A DNA stretch of 58,003 nucleotides from Caldifarciminota bacterium (lineage in GTDB: Bacteria; Hydrothermota; Tepidihabitantia; SM23-42), in assembly GCA_020349965.1 (NCBI GenBank), contig CP070705.1, positions 1,750,355-1,808,357 on the forward strand, read 5' to 3'. Positions within the stretch are counted from its first letter, which is position 1; each line of letters opens with the position of its first letter. Both the position numbers and the translations under genes were made by a program. The notes beneath the pieces are model-generated. The model was not told where the DNA came from, searched no databases, and saw only the letters and a list, made by a program, of their open reading frames with translations. This document shows positions 34,380-42,610 of this stretch, in pieces.

Positions 34380-35477
34380 TCAGCGCAGGCGCACTATTTC
34401 GATCTTATTATCCCGCGGTTTTGAATTGCGAATGTCGTAAAATCCCTCGAGATTCTTTTGCTGATAACCAGCCGCGAGTATGACCGCGCTATATTTATTT
34501 TCGATGGGTAACATGAATGGTATGCGGAACCTGCCGTCAAGACCGCTTTTTATCCATATATAGGTTTTCTCTTTCCAATTTTCATTAGTGACCTCACTGC
34601 ACTCGATACCTGGTAGTAGCACAAAAAAGGCCGCACCAATGACACCTCTTCCTGTCTCAGCATCAATAATCCGGCCGCTGACCGGTGCGCCCAGTTCTGT
34701 CTCTGGTACCCACGCACCGATCATCTCGCGCACACGATTCACTGGCAGGATATATCCCTTATAGCCGGCGAGACCATGATAGGCGAATGTTGGAGCACCA
34801 ACGAGTTTGCCCTCGCGATTGACAGCTGCGCCACCACTATTTCCAGCGGAAATTTCTGCATCTGTTCCGATCAGCATACGGATCCTGGGTAAATCCTCAC
34901 TCGAAATGATGTTTGTGACCATGCCCCTGGAACAATTGACCGAGCCGAATGCATAGTCTGGATAACCTATGGTGTAGATATCATGCCCGACCTGGATGTC
35001 TTTGTCCGAATCGCCAACATGGATGTAATAAGGAAAGAGATTAGCATCCTCGGCCAATGGTAAGCCGGTGTTGTCGCGGGTGCATTTGAGCAAGGCGTAA
35101 TCAGATTGTAGGGGAACGTATTTCAGGTAATCTTTTGCTTCTGCGTAGTATAAGAATATTGGACTCTGATCTGGGGCATGATTGTAACATATCTGGATGT
35201 TGTCGGCAAAGTACCATTCAGAATCTGCAGGATCTTGATAGAAAGCAACATGATAGTTCGTAAGAATCCATCCACTTGGGCTCAGAACGGTTCCTGAACC
35301 GCCCCAATATAATGTGGTGTCCTGGTCATTGATCTTGGTCTGCACCGAACCATAGATGAGGACCGTCGAATGAAGTGAATTATTCAGGTCCTTTTCAGAG
35401 ATTTGTCCTTGCGCTGAAGCAATGATCAGCGCATAGGATATGATCAGGCCAATTATTGATCCATGCAGCACTTTCAT
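34380..35477 (-). CDS. Exported S1C-type serine protease with C-terminal regulatory-like domain
   Basis: A 365-residue protein. A signal peptide spans 1-22. A trypsin-like (HtrA/S1C-type) domain covers ~30-250 with the full triad: His76 in LTNYHV, Asp126 in QSDYALLK and Ser214 in SAGNSGGA; the oxyanion GNSGG is intact. Instead of a PDZ domain it carries a carboxypeptidase-regulatory-like Ig fold (~265-360: APVSGRIIDAETGRGVIGAAFFV...). It should cleave or monitor proteins in the periplasm. The ribosome-binding site is AAGGAGGGAACCG. It is third in the operon, 11 bases after the anchored-protein gene. The TonB receptor of the same operon has the same type of Ig-like domain. Confidence 0.92.
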   Translation of the reverse strand: MKVLHGSIIGLIISYALIIASAQGQISEKDLNNSLHSTVLIYGSVQTKINDQDTTLYWGGSGTVLSPSGWILTNYHVAFYQDPADSEWYFADNIQICYNHAPDQSPIFLYYAEAKDYLKYVPLQSDYALLKCTRDNTGLPLAEDANLFPYYIHVGDSDKDIQVGHDIYTIGYPDYAFGSVNCSRGMVTNIISSEDLPRIRMLIGTDAEISAGNSGGAAVNREGKLVGAPTFAYHGLAGYKGYILPVNRVREMIGAWVPETELGAPVSGRIIDAETGRGVIGAAFFVLLPGIECSEVTNENWKEKTYIWIKSGLDGRFRIPFMLPIENKYSAVILAAGYQQKNLEGFYDIRNSKPRDNKIEIVRLR

Positions 35478-35488
35478 CGGTTCCCTCC

Positions 35489-36064
35489 TTACTGTATCTG
35501 AATGCTTCTCAGAATCCTGTGAAAGGAAGGTAGATTTCTATGATATTCTCTTTCTTCGGCTGCGAGGGTAATAATGTAGACTCTTCCATTGTAGGGAAGG
35601 ATGACATCGAATGCGCGGACAATTATCGGAACAGAAATTACGCCAGCCTGTACACCAATAGGGTCGAACGCATATGCATATTCCAATTTCATCGCTTTCA
35701 AATCATTCACTTGAAAGGGATTCAATGAGATGGTACGGTAAAGAGGGAGAGAACTTCCCCTCTTAGCGGTGAGTTCAACGATGAAATTGCCAATTTCGAT
35801 GTCTTCATTCCACTCCTTCGAAGCTATCACAAGTTTAGTATTGAATATCGAGGGAGTCAGTGGGTCCAACACTTCCAGAAGTGCATCTTCTTCTTCTGAC
35901 GTAAGCCAAGATGCAGGATAATGCAGTGAGATCCCGGCTTCTGGATCATCAAATTCAATTGTTCTGCTTTCAACCCCTGCCTTGACAAGCCAGCCGATAA
36001 GAAGGCAGGCGATCACAGACACCAACACTATTGGGTCCCAATGTTTGTCAACTGTGCCCATCAT
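35489..36064 (-). CDS. Single-pass membrane protein, PsbP-like soluble domain suspected
   Basis: A 191-residue protein. Residues 10-29 form one transmembrane helix (PIVLVSVIACLLIGWLVKAG). A strand-rich domain follows, beginning TIEFDDPEAGISLHYPASW, with YIITLAAEEREYHRNLPSFHRILRSIQI at the end. That opening (a line ending in HYPASW) and the closing SFHRILRSI resemble PsbP-like/DUF1795 domains, which is a tentative match. It would be anchored in the inner membrane facing the periplasm. The ATG overlaps the stop of the PrsW-like gene by four bases (ATGA), and AAAGGAGGC inside that gene serves as ribosome-binding site. Confidence 0.75.
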   Translation of the reverse strand: MMGTVDKHWDPIVLVSVIACLLIGWLVKAGVESRTIEFDDPEAGISLHYPASWLTSEEEDALLEVLDPLTPSIFNTKLVIASKEWNEDIEIGNFIVELTAKRGSSLPLYRTISLNPFQVNDLKAMKLEYAYAFDPIGVQAGVISVPIIVRAFDVILPYNGRVYIITLAAEEREYHRNLPSFHRILRSIQIQ

Positions 36065-36912
36065 GCCTCCTTTGTTTTCGGGGACGTCCTTGCTGCCTGA
36101 AGGGCTACTGAGTGTCGGATCAATAGCTCAACGATTGTGTAGACGATTATGACAATAATGATGCCGGCAATGAGGCTATTCCAGGGGTTATATTCCATGC
36201 TCCTGATCACAACTGCTCGCTGTACCCAGAAGAATATTCCATTCAACACGGCAGCCGCGAGGATACCCGTCATAAGCCGCCATTGGCTATAATCTTCGCG
36301 AAACTTAACCATTGCCAGGGAGTAACCGATGACCGAAGCGAAGCTTGCATAGGCGAGCGCGTTTATGACACAGAATATGGCAGAAATTACGAGTTTGGCG
36401 CCGCCTAGTTCGATCACGCGGTAGATATTCAGAACGGTCGCAAAGCCTAACCCTGCTGCAGTTGCATAGATGACGCCGTCGATCCATTCGTCGAATTCCT
36501 TTGTTGGATAGACCGTGTACCGGATTGCCAGATATATCAGAAATTGATACACCACGCCGACGACAAGAATTGATCCCAGGATGTAACCCCAAGTTGTCAA
36601 ATACACCCAAGCTTGTATTTTGAATACGTGTTTGACCACGGGAATGCCAATTAAGTATGCCAAGAAGGCGCCCAAAAGAAAAACTCCGAATACATAGTGC
36701 TTTGGCTCGGGTTCCAACCTGTCACGCTGATAAAAGAAGCTCAGCCAGACTAATGCCGGTATGAGTGAGAAAATAATGCCCCAAAATATCAGTAACCCGG
36801 TCGTAGGGTCGGTCTTGGTTAGCGAGACGATCAGTTGCACGATGAGCACGAATAGGACCAGCGAGACAATTTGAAACCCTCCGCTTTTCCATATTATTTT
36901 GTGTGCTCTCAT
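36061..36912 (-). CDS. PrsW-like membrane protein lacking the protease residues
   Basis: A 283-residue protein with about eight transmembrane helices and the PrsW/RsiW-protease layout: FFYQRDRLEPEPKHYVFGVF after helix 2, EFDEWIDGVIYATAAGLGFATV in the middle, SFASVIGYSLAM later. The residues that make PrsW an intramembrane metalloprotease are missing. The EExxK position reads VYQFL (121-125), the Glu of FAxxEN is Leu161, the His of the HxxF motif is Tyr188, and the later His is Asn224. I infer a pseudoprotease that may bind but not cut membrane proteins. The start is ATG 36912 with GGAGGAGGTAAA; the frame extends 20 codons further without support. It is the first gene of the minus-strand operon. 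Confidence 0.82.
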   Translation of the reverse strand: MRAHKIIWKSGGFQIVSLVLFVLIVQLIVSLTKTDPTTGLLIFWGIIFSLIPALVWLSFFYQRDRLEPEPKHYVFGVFLLGAFLAYLIGIPVVKHVFKIQAWVYLTTWGYILGSILVVGVVYQFLIYLAIRYTVYPTKEFDEWIDGVIYATAAGLGFATVLNIYRVIELGGAKLVISAIFCVINALAYASFASVIGYSLAMVKFREDYSQWRLMTGILAAAVLNGIFFWVQRAVVIRSMEYNPWNSLIAGIIIVIIVYTIVELLIRHSVALQAARTSPKTKEA

Positions 36913-37011
36913 TTTACCTCCTCCAGAAAGCATTTCATGAACATCAAATGATGAGAAGAACTTGGCCAGCAAGTGTCACGCGGCACAAATGGACACGCGT
37001 CTGTTATATTG

Positions 37012-37025
37012 AACGTAATTACGTT
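37012..37025. promoter_or_regulatory. 14-base perfect palindrome upstream of the PrsW-like operon
   Basis: AACGTAATTACGTT lies 99 bases before the ATG at 36912, close to a possible minus-strand -10 (TATAAC at 37003-37008). It is the size and symmetry of a dimeric repressor site. No regulator gene is adjacent. Confidence 0.35.
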
Positions 37026-37308
37026 GCTTATGCGCACCCCCTCGCCTACTGGTTCCGCTTGGATATTTAATGCATCATCTTTAAAGACTATCCAACGATT
37101 ATTCTGCTATGGCAATTCATCCAGCAATGCTTTTTTCTTCGAGCATTGGAGATAAAATCAGTGTTCTCATCTGTTCGTGTGGGTGTATGTAATGCCGCGC
37201 CGCATACGTGACGTTCATGCATATGCCGTAGTACTCTACTATTTGCACTAGTCTCCTCAGAAGATATACGTAGTCAAACTAACATAGGATATAGCAACTT
37301 TACACCAA

Positions 37309-37336
37309 AGTATAGAAAAATAAGTAACTTTGTCAA
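37309..37336 (-). promoter_or_regulatory. Promoter TTGACA-16-TATACT reading toward the PrsW-like operon
   Basis: On the minus strand TTGACA (37331-37336) and TATACT (37309-37314) are 16 bases apart. If it drives the operon starting at 36912 the leader would be about 390 bases, unusually long for this window. I found no gene in 36913-37308. Confidence 0.6.
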
Positions 37337-37433
37337 GATATACGGTAGTATTGTGACGTCTGCGATGCGGAAGAGGTGTCCAGCGAAAGCGAAGATGGTG
37401 ACATCGCTGTAATCTGTTCTTCTGCAGTTATTA

Positions 37434-37458
37434 TCATGGAAGGCGAAGCCTTCCGGGT
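37434..37458. repeat. Repeat hairpin, copy 2 (first copy at 22071)
   Basis: The 25-base block is identical to 22071-22095, with stem GGAAGGC / GCCTTCC and GAA loop, and is preceded by a degenerate ACATCGCTGTAA stretch also present in copy 1. It ends four bases before the -35 box of the DUF4159 promoter. Confidence 0.75.
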
Positions 37459-37462
37459 GGGC

Positions 37463-37490
37463 TTGACACTCTAGAGAACCAACTTATAAT
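37463..37490 (+). promoter_or_regulatory. Consensus promoter TTGACA-16-TATAAT, leaderless DUF4159 transcript
   Basis: TTGACA at 37463-37468, 16-base spacer, TATAAT at 37485-37490. The ATG at 37498 follows after only 7 bases, at the expected transcription start, with no room for a Shine-Dalgarno sequence. Confidence 0.8.
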
Positions 37491-37497
37491 GAAGTAG

Positions 37498-38130
37498 ATG
37501 AATGTTCTGATATTTCTGCTGTTGATCATTGGCCAGCATGATTTTACGATCGGCAGGTTGAAATACGGCGGCGGTGGCGACTGGTATGCGAACCCGTCAT
37601 CGCTTACGAACTTACTCGCTGCGGTCAACGAGCGGACGAGCATCAGGGCTGCATCACGCGAGGAGGTCGTTGAGATCACCGACCCCAGATTATTCGAGCA
37701 CCCATACCTTTACATGACCGGCCACGGCAACGTGCATTTTACTGAGGATGAAGTGAAGGTGTTGCGCGGGTTTTTTGCCGCAGGCGGATTCCTCCACGCG
37801 GACGATAATTACGGGATGGATTCCACTTTCCGCCGCGAGATCGCAAAAATCTTTCCTGAATCGCCGCTCGTCGAGTTACCTTTCGACCATCCGATATACA
37901 GATCTTATTACGAATTCGATAGGGGATTGCCAAAGATCCACGAGCACGACGGCAAAGCGGCCCAGGGTTTGGGAATTTTTTACAACGATAGGCTGGTCGT
38001 ATTTTATACGTACGAATGCGATCTCGGCGACGGCTGGGAGGACCCGGATGTGCACAACGATCCGCCGGAAAAGAGGGAAGAAGCTATTCAAATGGGCATC
38101 AATATCATAATGCACTACCTCACCAATTAA
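37498..38130 (+). CDS. DUF4159-domain exported protein
   Basis: A 210-residue protein that is almost entirely a DUF4159 domain: FTIGRLKYGGGGDWYANPSSLTNL at the start, LYMTGHGNVHFTEDEVKVLRGFFAAGGFLHADDNYG in the centre, and VFYTYECDLGDGWED near the end. The fold is glutamine-amidotransferase-like without the catalytic Cys. The N-terminal signal is short and uncharged (MNVLIFLLLIIGQ). DUF4159 proteins usually occur in envelope clusters with MoxR ATPases and DUF58 or DUF4175 proteins. Here it heads a three-gene operon, one base before the DUF4175 gene. The mRNA is predicted to be leaderless. Function unknown. Confidence 0.92.
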   Translation: MNVLIFLLLIIGQHDFTIGRLKYGGGGDWYANPSSLTNLLAAVNERTSIRAASREEVVEITDPRLFEHPYLYMTGHGNVHFTEDEVKVLRGFFAAGGFLHADDNYGMDSTFRREIAKIFPESPLVELPFDHPIYRSYYEFDRGLPKIHEHDGKAAQGLGIFYNDRLVVFYTYECDLGDGWEDPDVHNDPPEKREEAIQMGINIIMHYLTN

Positions 38131-38131
38131 T

Positions 38132-41100
38132 ATGCGTAATTTCGACATCATTTTCCGCGCGGCCAGAAAGTACGCGAGAAAACAGAACGTCGTTGATTTC
38201 TTCGCTCTTCTGATCTTCGCATGTGCGGCGGTGGTCGTATCACTCACGGTTGCCTTGTTTCTTCTAAAATCGCCTCTGTACTGTTTGATCGGCGCGGTAC
38301 CTCTTTTGTTCTTTCGCCCCAAGAAGGCTCTCGATCGCGCACGCCAACTTCAGAAAAAGGCCGGGTTAAATGACGAGATCGTGAGCAGCCTGCAGCTCGC
38401 TCAAATACCCGAAGGGAGCAAGGAGAATTATTCGCGAGAACTTATCCAGGCTTTCATCGATGAAACCGCAATAAAGGTCAGAGAAATGAAAGTGGAGGAG
38501 TACGTGAGCTACGGTGGTGCCACAGCTGCAGCAAAGTACCTCCTCGTTGCGCTCGGGTTCGCTTTGATCTTTCCAGCCTCTTTCCCGCAACGCTTCTGGT
38601 ACGCGCTCAACCACCGGATCGAATACCGTGTGTCGCCTGGAAGCGCAGAATACCCCAAGGACACGCAGGCCGATATCTCGCTACAGTTATGGGGTGTCTA
38701 CGTTCCGAGATACATAGAGTTGAGACTAAGTACTGCAGAGAAGACGGGCAGGCAAAAGCTCCGCGTGAAAGAGGGCGTCGCGAGAAAGAAAATTACGATC
38801 TCAGAGACCATCACGTATCGCTTTTCGTTCCTCGAGTACAAGACCAAAACGTATGAACTGTTTCCGCTTGAGCCGTTGCGCATCGAAAACCTCACGTTCC
38901 GGCTACGGTATCCAGCCCACACAGGCATGTCCGATAATACCATGACCGGCCGACAGTTGGTCGCGCCTGCCCAGACCGTTGTGTACATGGAAGGGAGGGT
39001 TTCGGAGCAGTTGAGGTCAGCGTGGATTCAATATGGCGACACAGTCGAAGTGGATCACGAAGGCAGGAATTTCCGCGGTCGATTCACGGTAAGAGAGAGC
39101 GGTACTGCGCTGCTGAGCCTGTCCGGGCGCAGTTCGTTACAAGAGCAGATCAGGATCTATTCGATACCAGACCTGGCGCCGGTAGTCGATATATTCTATC
39201 CGGGTACAGACGTGAATCTGCCGCGCGATATGAAGCTCGAGATCGGCGTCCGCTGCAGCGATGATTACGGTTTGTCCGCAGGTGTCTTCTACTACACTTT
39301 TGATAAGGAATTTAAGACGTCCATCGCAGTTGAATCAGGTGTGTTCGAAGATACGGTTGTTTTCAATTGGGATCTGACCGAGTTGGGTATGTTGCCGGGT
39401 GACGAAGTTACATACTACGCGGTGATCCGTGACAACAGCGGACAGATGACCAAAAGCAGCAGTTACCGCGTGTACTTCCCTACAATGGAGCAGATGTATG
39501 ATGAGGTGAGTGAAAAGGAAACCATGCTACAGACAGACATCGCACGGATACAGTCCGAACACGGAAACCAAATGAAGGAGACGGCGCGGATCCAGGAGAA
39601 GATGATGAAGGAGCGGGAATTTTCCTGGGCCGACCAGGAACAGTTGCGCGAAGCGATCAAGAAGGAAGAAGCAATTCTGGACAAGGTGAACGAGTGGCGG
39701 GCCGAGCTGGAACAGACGATTGAAAAACTGGAAGATGGTGTGCTTCTTGACCCGGAATCCATCGAGCGTCTCAACGAGATCGCGCGGATACTCGAGGAGA
39801 TCGCGCCCCAAGAGTTGAGGAAGGCGCTGGAGGAGTTAAGGCTGGCTATGGAGCAACGTCCGAATGATCTTCCGAGGGCCCTCGAACAGTTGCAGCAGCG
39901 GCAGGAAGAACTGGCCAGAGCCCTTGAGCGCTCTTTGGAGATCCTGAGGCGGTATGAACAGGAAGAGAAGTTGCGGGAGTACGCCGAGAAAGCTCAGCAA
40001 TTGGCTGAACAGCAGGAAATCGTCGAGGAGTTGTTCGGCAAAGACGAAGAGGTTGCTACGGAGAAGCAGCATGAGATAGATCGGGCCATGGAGGAACTCA
40101 TGAGCAAGATCTCCCAGCTTGCATCATCAGAGGATCTGGAGCAGGAGATAAAAGATGCCCTTGAGCAGATGGCGATGCAGCTACGGCAGATGAGCAGCGC
40201 GGGCATGGCAGAGAAAAAGTCCGGGCTGAAGAACCTGGCAATGGGCCTGCAGCAGTTGTACGATAAACTGACCCAGGGGCGCTATGTGAACTTACGCAAA
40301 GATCTCATCGAAAGTCTCAAGCAGACGATCGAGGCCTCCAAGGCGCAGGAAAGTATAATAGACCGTCTAAACACAGGAGCGGGAATCGACCAGGGCCTGC
40401 AGCAGGACATCATCCGCGCGACCGAGACAATTGCGGAAAGCCTTTTTCAGCAGCAATCAAAGAGTTTCTTTGTGGGCCCGCACATCAGCAAGGGTTTGGC
40501 TCGAGCCACCCTGCGCATGAAGGAAGCGCAGAAGGCGCATAATCAGGACAGGGTGAACAGGGTGAAGGCGACCGAGGCGATGAAGGAATTGAACCTCGTT
40601 GCGCGCGACATACTCTTCGCTCTAAAGATGATGGTGGAAGACGGTTCATCGACGGGCATGAATTCATTTATGCAGCAGTTATCCGATATTACACAGGGCC
40701 AGATGACATTGAGTCAGTCCTTGATGAACATCCTTCCGATACCCATGCCTGGTCTTTCCCAGGCACAGAAGGCGCAGCTGGAGCGCCTTGCCGGGCGGCA
40801 GCGAGCATTGAGGGAGGCACTCCAATCTTTGAAGGGAGAGGCTGCAGCTGGCAAGTACCAGCACATGCTCGACGCCATGATAGATGAGATGATGGATATC
40901 GAGGAGGCTCTTTTTCAATACAAGGTGGATCGTGAATTGATCGAACGCCAGAAAAGAGTCATCTCACGATTACTGGATAGTCAGCGTTCGATCCGCAAAG
41001 AGGATTACGCTGAGAAGAGAGAGAGCAAACCGGGTCAGGCCGTACTGGACCGCGCGCGCCCCGCACCGTTGAGCGAAAGGTTAGGCAAAGACGAACTGCG

Positions 41101-41194
41101 CGAACTGCTTCAGCAGGAATTGCGGAAGTCTTACCCCCCAGAATATGAGATCTATATAAGGGAATATTTCAAGGCACTGCTGGGAGAGAAGTGA
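38132..41194 (+). CDS. DUF4175-family large membrane/coiled-coil protein
   Basis: A 1020-residue protein of the DUF4175 family. Transmembrane helices lie at ~27-65 (one long or two short) and ~127-148. The middle (150-450) is a series of Ig-like strand domains (VSPGSAEYPKDTQADISLQL..., LRIENLTFRLRYPAHTG, VEGSVFEDTVVFNWD-type strands). Residues ~455-900 are long glutamine- and glutamate-rich helices predicted as coiled coil (REQEELARALERSLEILRR-type heptads). The C-terminus is charged (YEIYIREYFKALLGEK). It likely spans from inner membrane into the periplasm as a scaffold. There is no ribosome-binding site: ATG 38132 starts one base after the upstream stop. The next gene overlaps it by four bases. 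Confidence 0.9.
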   Translation: MRNFDIIFRAARKYARKQNVVDFFALLIFACAAVVVSLTVALFLLKSPLYCLIGAVPLLFFRPKKALDRARQLQKKAGLNDEIVSSLQLAQIPEGSKENYSRELIQAFIDETAIKVREMKVEEYVSYGGATAAAKYLLVALGFALIFPASFPQRFWYALNHRIEYRVSPGSAEYPKDTQADISLQLWGVYVPRYIELRLSTAEKTGRQKLRVKEGVARKKITISETITYRFSFLEYKTKTYELFPLEPLRIENLTFRLRYPAHTGMSDNTMTGRQLVAPAQTVVYMEGRVSEQLRSAWIQYGDTVEVDHEGRNFRGRFTVRESGTALLSLSGRSSLQEQIRIYSIPDLAPVVDIFYPGTDVNLPRDMKLEIGVRCSDDYGLSAGVFYYTFDKEFKTSIAVESGVFEDTVVFNWDLTELGMLPGDEVTYYAVIRDNSGQMTKSSSYRVYFPTMEQMYDEVSEKETMLQTDIARIQSEHGNQMKETARIQEKMMKEREFSWADQEQLREAIKKEEAILDKVNEWRAELEQTIEKLEDGVLLDPESIERLNEIARILEEIAPQELRKALEELRLAMEQRPNDLPRALEQLQQRQEELARALERSLEILRRYEQEEKLREYAEKAQQLAEQQEIVEELFGKDEEVATEKQHEIDRAMEELMSKISQLASSEDLEQEIKDALEQMAMQLRQMSSAGMAEKKSGLKNLAMGLQQLYDKLTQGRYVNLRKDLIESLKQTIEASKAQESIIDRLNTGAGIDQGLQQDIIRATETIAESLFQQQSKSFFVGPHISKGLARATLRMKEAQKAHNQDRVNRVKATEAMKELNLVARDILFALKMMVEDGSSTGMNSFMQQLSDITQGQMTLSQSLMNILPIPMPGLSQAQKAQLERLAGRQRALREALQSLKGEAAAGKYQHMLDAMIDEMMDIEEALFQYKVDRELIERQKRVISRLLDSQRSIRKEDYAEKRESKPGQAVLDRARPAPLSERLGKDELRELLQQELRKSYPPEYEIYIREYFKALLGEK

Positions 41195-41916
41195 TTCTTT
41201 TCATCATCCTGTTCAGCCTTCAGAGCCGCGCCGACAGTTTGGAGAATCTAATGGTTCAGGATCCGCAGATCGAGACACTCGTCCAGCTCAACCGATATTA
41301 CCTGGCGGAAGGTGAATACCATAAGAGCATGGAGCTACTGAAGAAGTGCGAGCGTTATTTCATGAAAGAGGCGGAGAAAGCACTCATCGCTTTTGAAACG
41401 GGCAACGCGTATATGTTTGCCGGCGATATTGTCAGGGCGCATGACATGTTCATCCGTGTCGTCAGCACCTACCCCAAATTGGGTATCGCCAATGACGTAG
41501 CAGACCGTCTCTACTTGATCGAAGCAGCACGGGATGATACGGTACAGTTGAAGCGGCTGGTCAATGTCGTCCGCCTGTTCGAAACTGAACAGTATCCGGC
41601 TGCGGTCGATTCGGCCAGAAGACTGTTGAAGACGGTGGTGGCTCCCTATGCCTACTACTACCTGGCGCTTGTTTACACTGCGATGGATGACGTGCCTCAA
41701 GCACTGGGTGCGCTCACGGAGATGAGAAACGAACATCCGGTCCACAGCGTCTATGATGCCGTTCTGCTCGAGGCCGATATATATATCAGACTGGACAGAA
41801 GGAGAGAAGCGCGAGAGATACTGGAAGACCTGATCGTTCTGCGGCCAAACACGATCTACGCACTCAGAGCGCGCCAGCGATTGAGCAGTATAGACTCCTC
41901 AGATCTCCGCGAGTAA
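41191..41916 (+). CDS. TPR-repeat exported protein
   Basis: A 241-residue protein. A short uncharged signal (MILFIILFSLQSRA) is followed by helical TPR-like repeats (LNRYYLAEGEYHKSMELLKKCERYF, AFETGNAYMFAGDIVRAHDMFIRVV, YYLALVYTAMDDVPQALGALTEM, EADIYIRLDRRREAREILEDLI). It starts with GTG at 41191, overlapping the DUF4175 stop by four bases, so translation is coupled. It probably binds the DUF4175 or DUF4159 partner in the periplasm. It ends the operon, convergent with the HAD gene 20 bases away. Confidence 0.82.
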   Translation: MILFIILFSLQSRADSLENLMVQDPQIETLVQLNRYYLAEGEYHKSMELLKKCERYFMKEAEKALIAFETGNAYMFAGDIVRAHDMFIRVVSTYPKLGIANDVADRLYLIEAARDDTVQLKRLVNVVRLFETEQYPAAVDSARRLLKTVVAPYAYYYLALVYTAMDDVPQALGALTEMRNEHPVHSVYDAVLLEADIYIRLDRRREAREILEDLIVLRPNTIYALRARQRLSSIDSSDLRE

Positions 41917-41936
41917 CAACAACGACGAGGTCGCTC

Positions 41937-42581
41937 TCAGGCAACAGACAAGAGAGCGGTGATCAATTTTTTGATGTCTTCGGGACCTTTTACCTCGTAG
42001 ATCTTCATCCCCAGATCTTGGGCAGGGATGAGGTCGACACTGTACCGGTCACCCACGACAAGGCACTCGTTGGGCTTCACACCCATCGCTTTGGCCGCTT
42101 CTTTGAAGAATTCGGGATCGGGTTTCATCGTCCGAAAACTGTTGTACGTGAAGACGCGATCGAACACATCCTGCAGGTTGAGTGCCTCCAGGATCCGCCT
42201 TGCCTGCACTTCATTATTATTACTTAAGATCGCAAGCCGGAACCGTTTCTTTAGCCCGTTCAGCATTTCCTTGAGGTCGCCATTAGCCGACAGGTAATCG
42301 CGGGGATCAAAGAAGGAGATATTCTCCTTGTGCCAGGTTTCGACCGGCATGCCGAAACGCACGAGGGTCAGTGTGTAGGGTACGGGGAACCCGTGTTTTG
42401 CACGCAGCTTCTCGCGCGTTTCTTCGATGAGATTTCTCGCATCGTCTACCGGAATATTCTTGAGTTTCGCCAGGGCATGATACGCGGCTTCGGCGAATTT
42501 GTCCCTAACCTCGGCGCTGTTATAGAGAGTACCGTCGAGGTCGAAGAGTATCGTTTTCAGCGTGCCGTGTTCAAGGATCAT
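41937..42581 (-). CDS. HAD-superfamily hydrolase (subfamily IA)
   Basis: A 214-residue phosphatase-like protein. Motif I is ILFDLDGTLYNS (Asp nucleophile and general acid), motif II LAILSNNNE (the usual Ser/Thr appears as Ser), motif III Lys in TMKPDPEFFKEAAKAMG, and motif IV VVGDRYSVDLIPAQDLGM. A helical cap (~15-90) makes it a C1-cap enzyme of the phosphoglycolate phosphatase/pyrimidine 5'-nucleotidase kind. The substrate is unknown. It follows porB after 29 bases without its own promoter or clear ribosome-binding site, so it is probably the last gene of the por transcript. Confidence 0.9.
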   Translation of the reverse strand: MILEHGTLKTILFDLDGTLYNSAEVRDKFAEAAYHALAKLKNIPVDDARNLIEETREKLRAKHGFPVPYTLTLVRFGMPVETWHKENISFFDPRDYLSANGDLKEMLNGLKKRFRLAILSNNNEVQARRILEALNLQDVFDRVFTYNSFRTMKPDPEFFKEAAKAMGVKPNECLVVGDRYSVDLIPAQDLGMKIYEVKGPEDIKKLITALLSVA

Positions 42582-42610
42582 ATATGTAGTATTGGACTAG
42601 GGGATTCCCG

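Noticed and set aside
41335-41745. 136-residue open frame antisense to the TPR gene
   Set aside because: Histidine/arginine-rich shadow; the plus-strand TPR protein is coupled to its operon.
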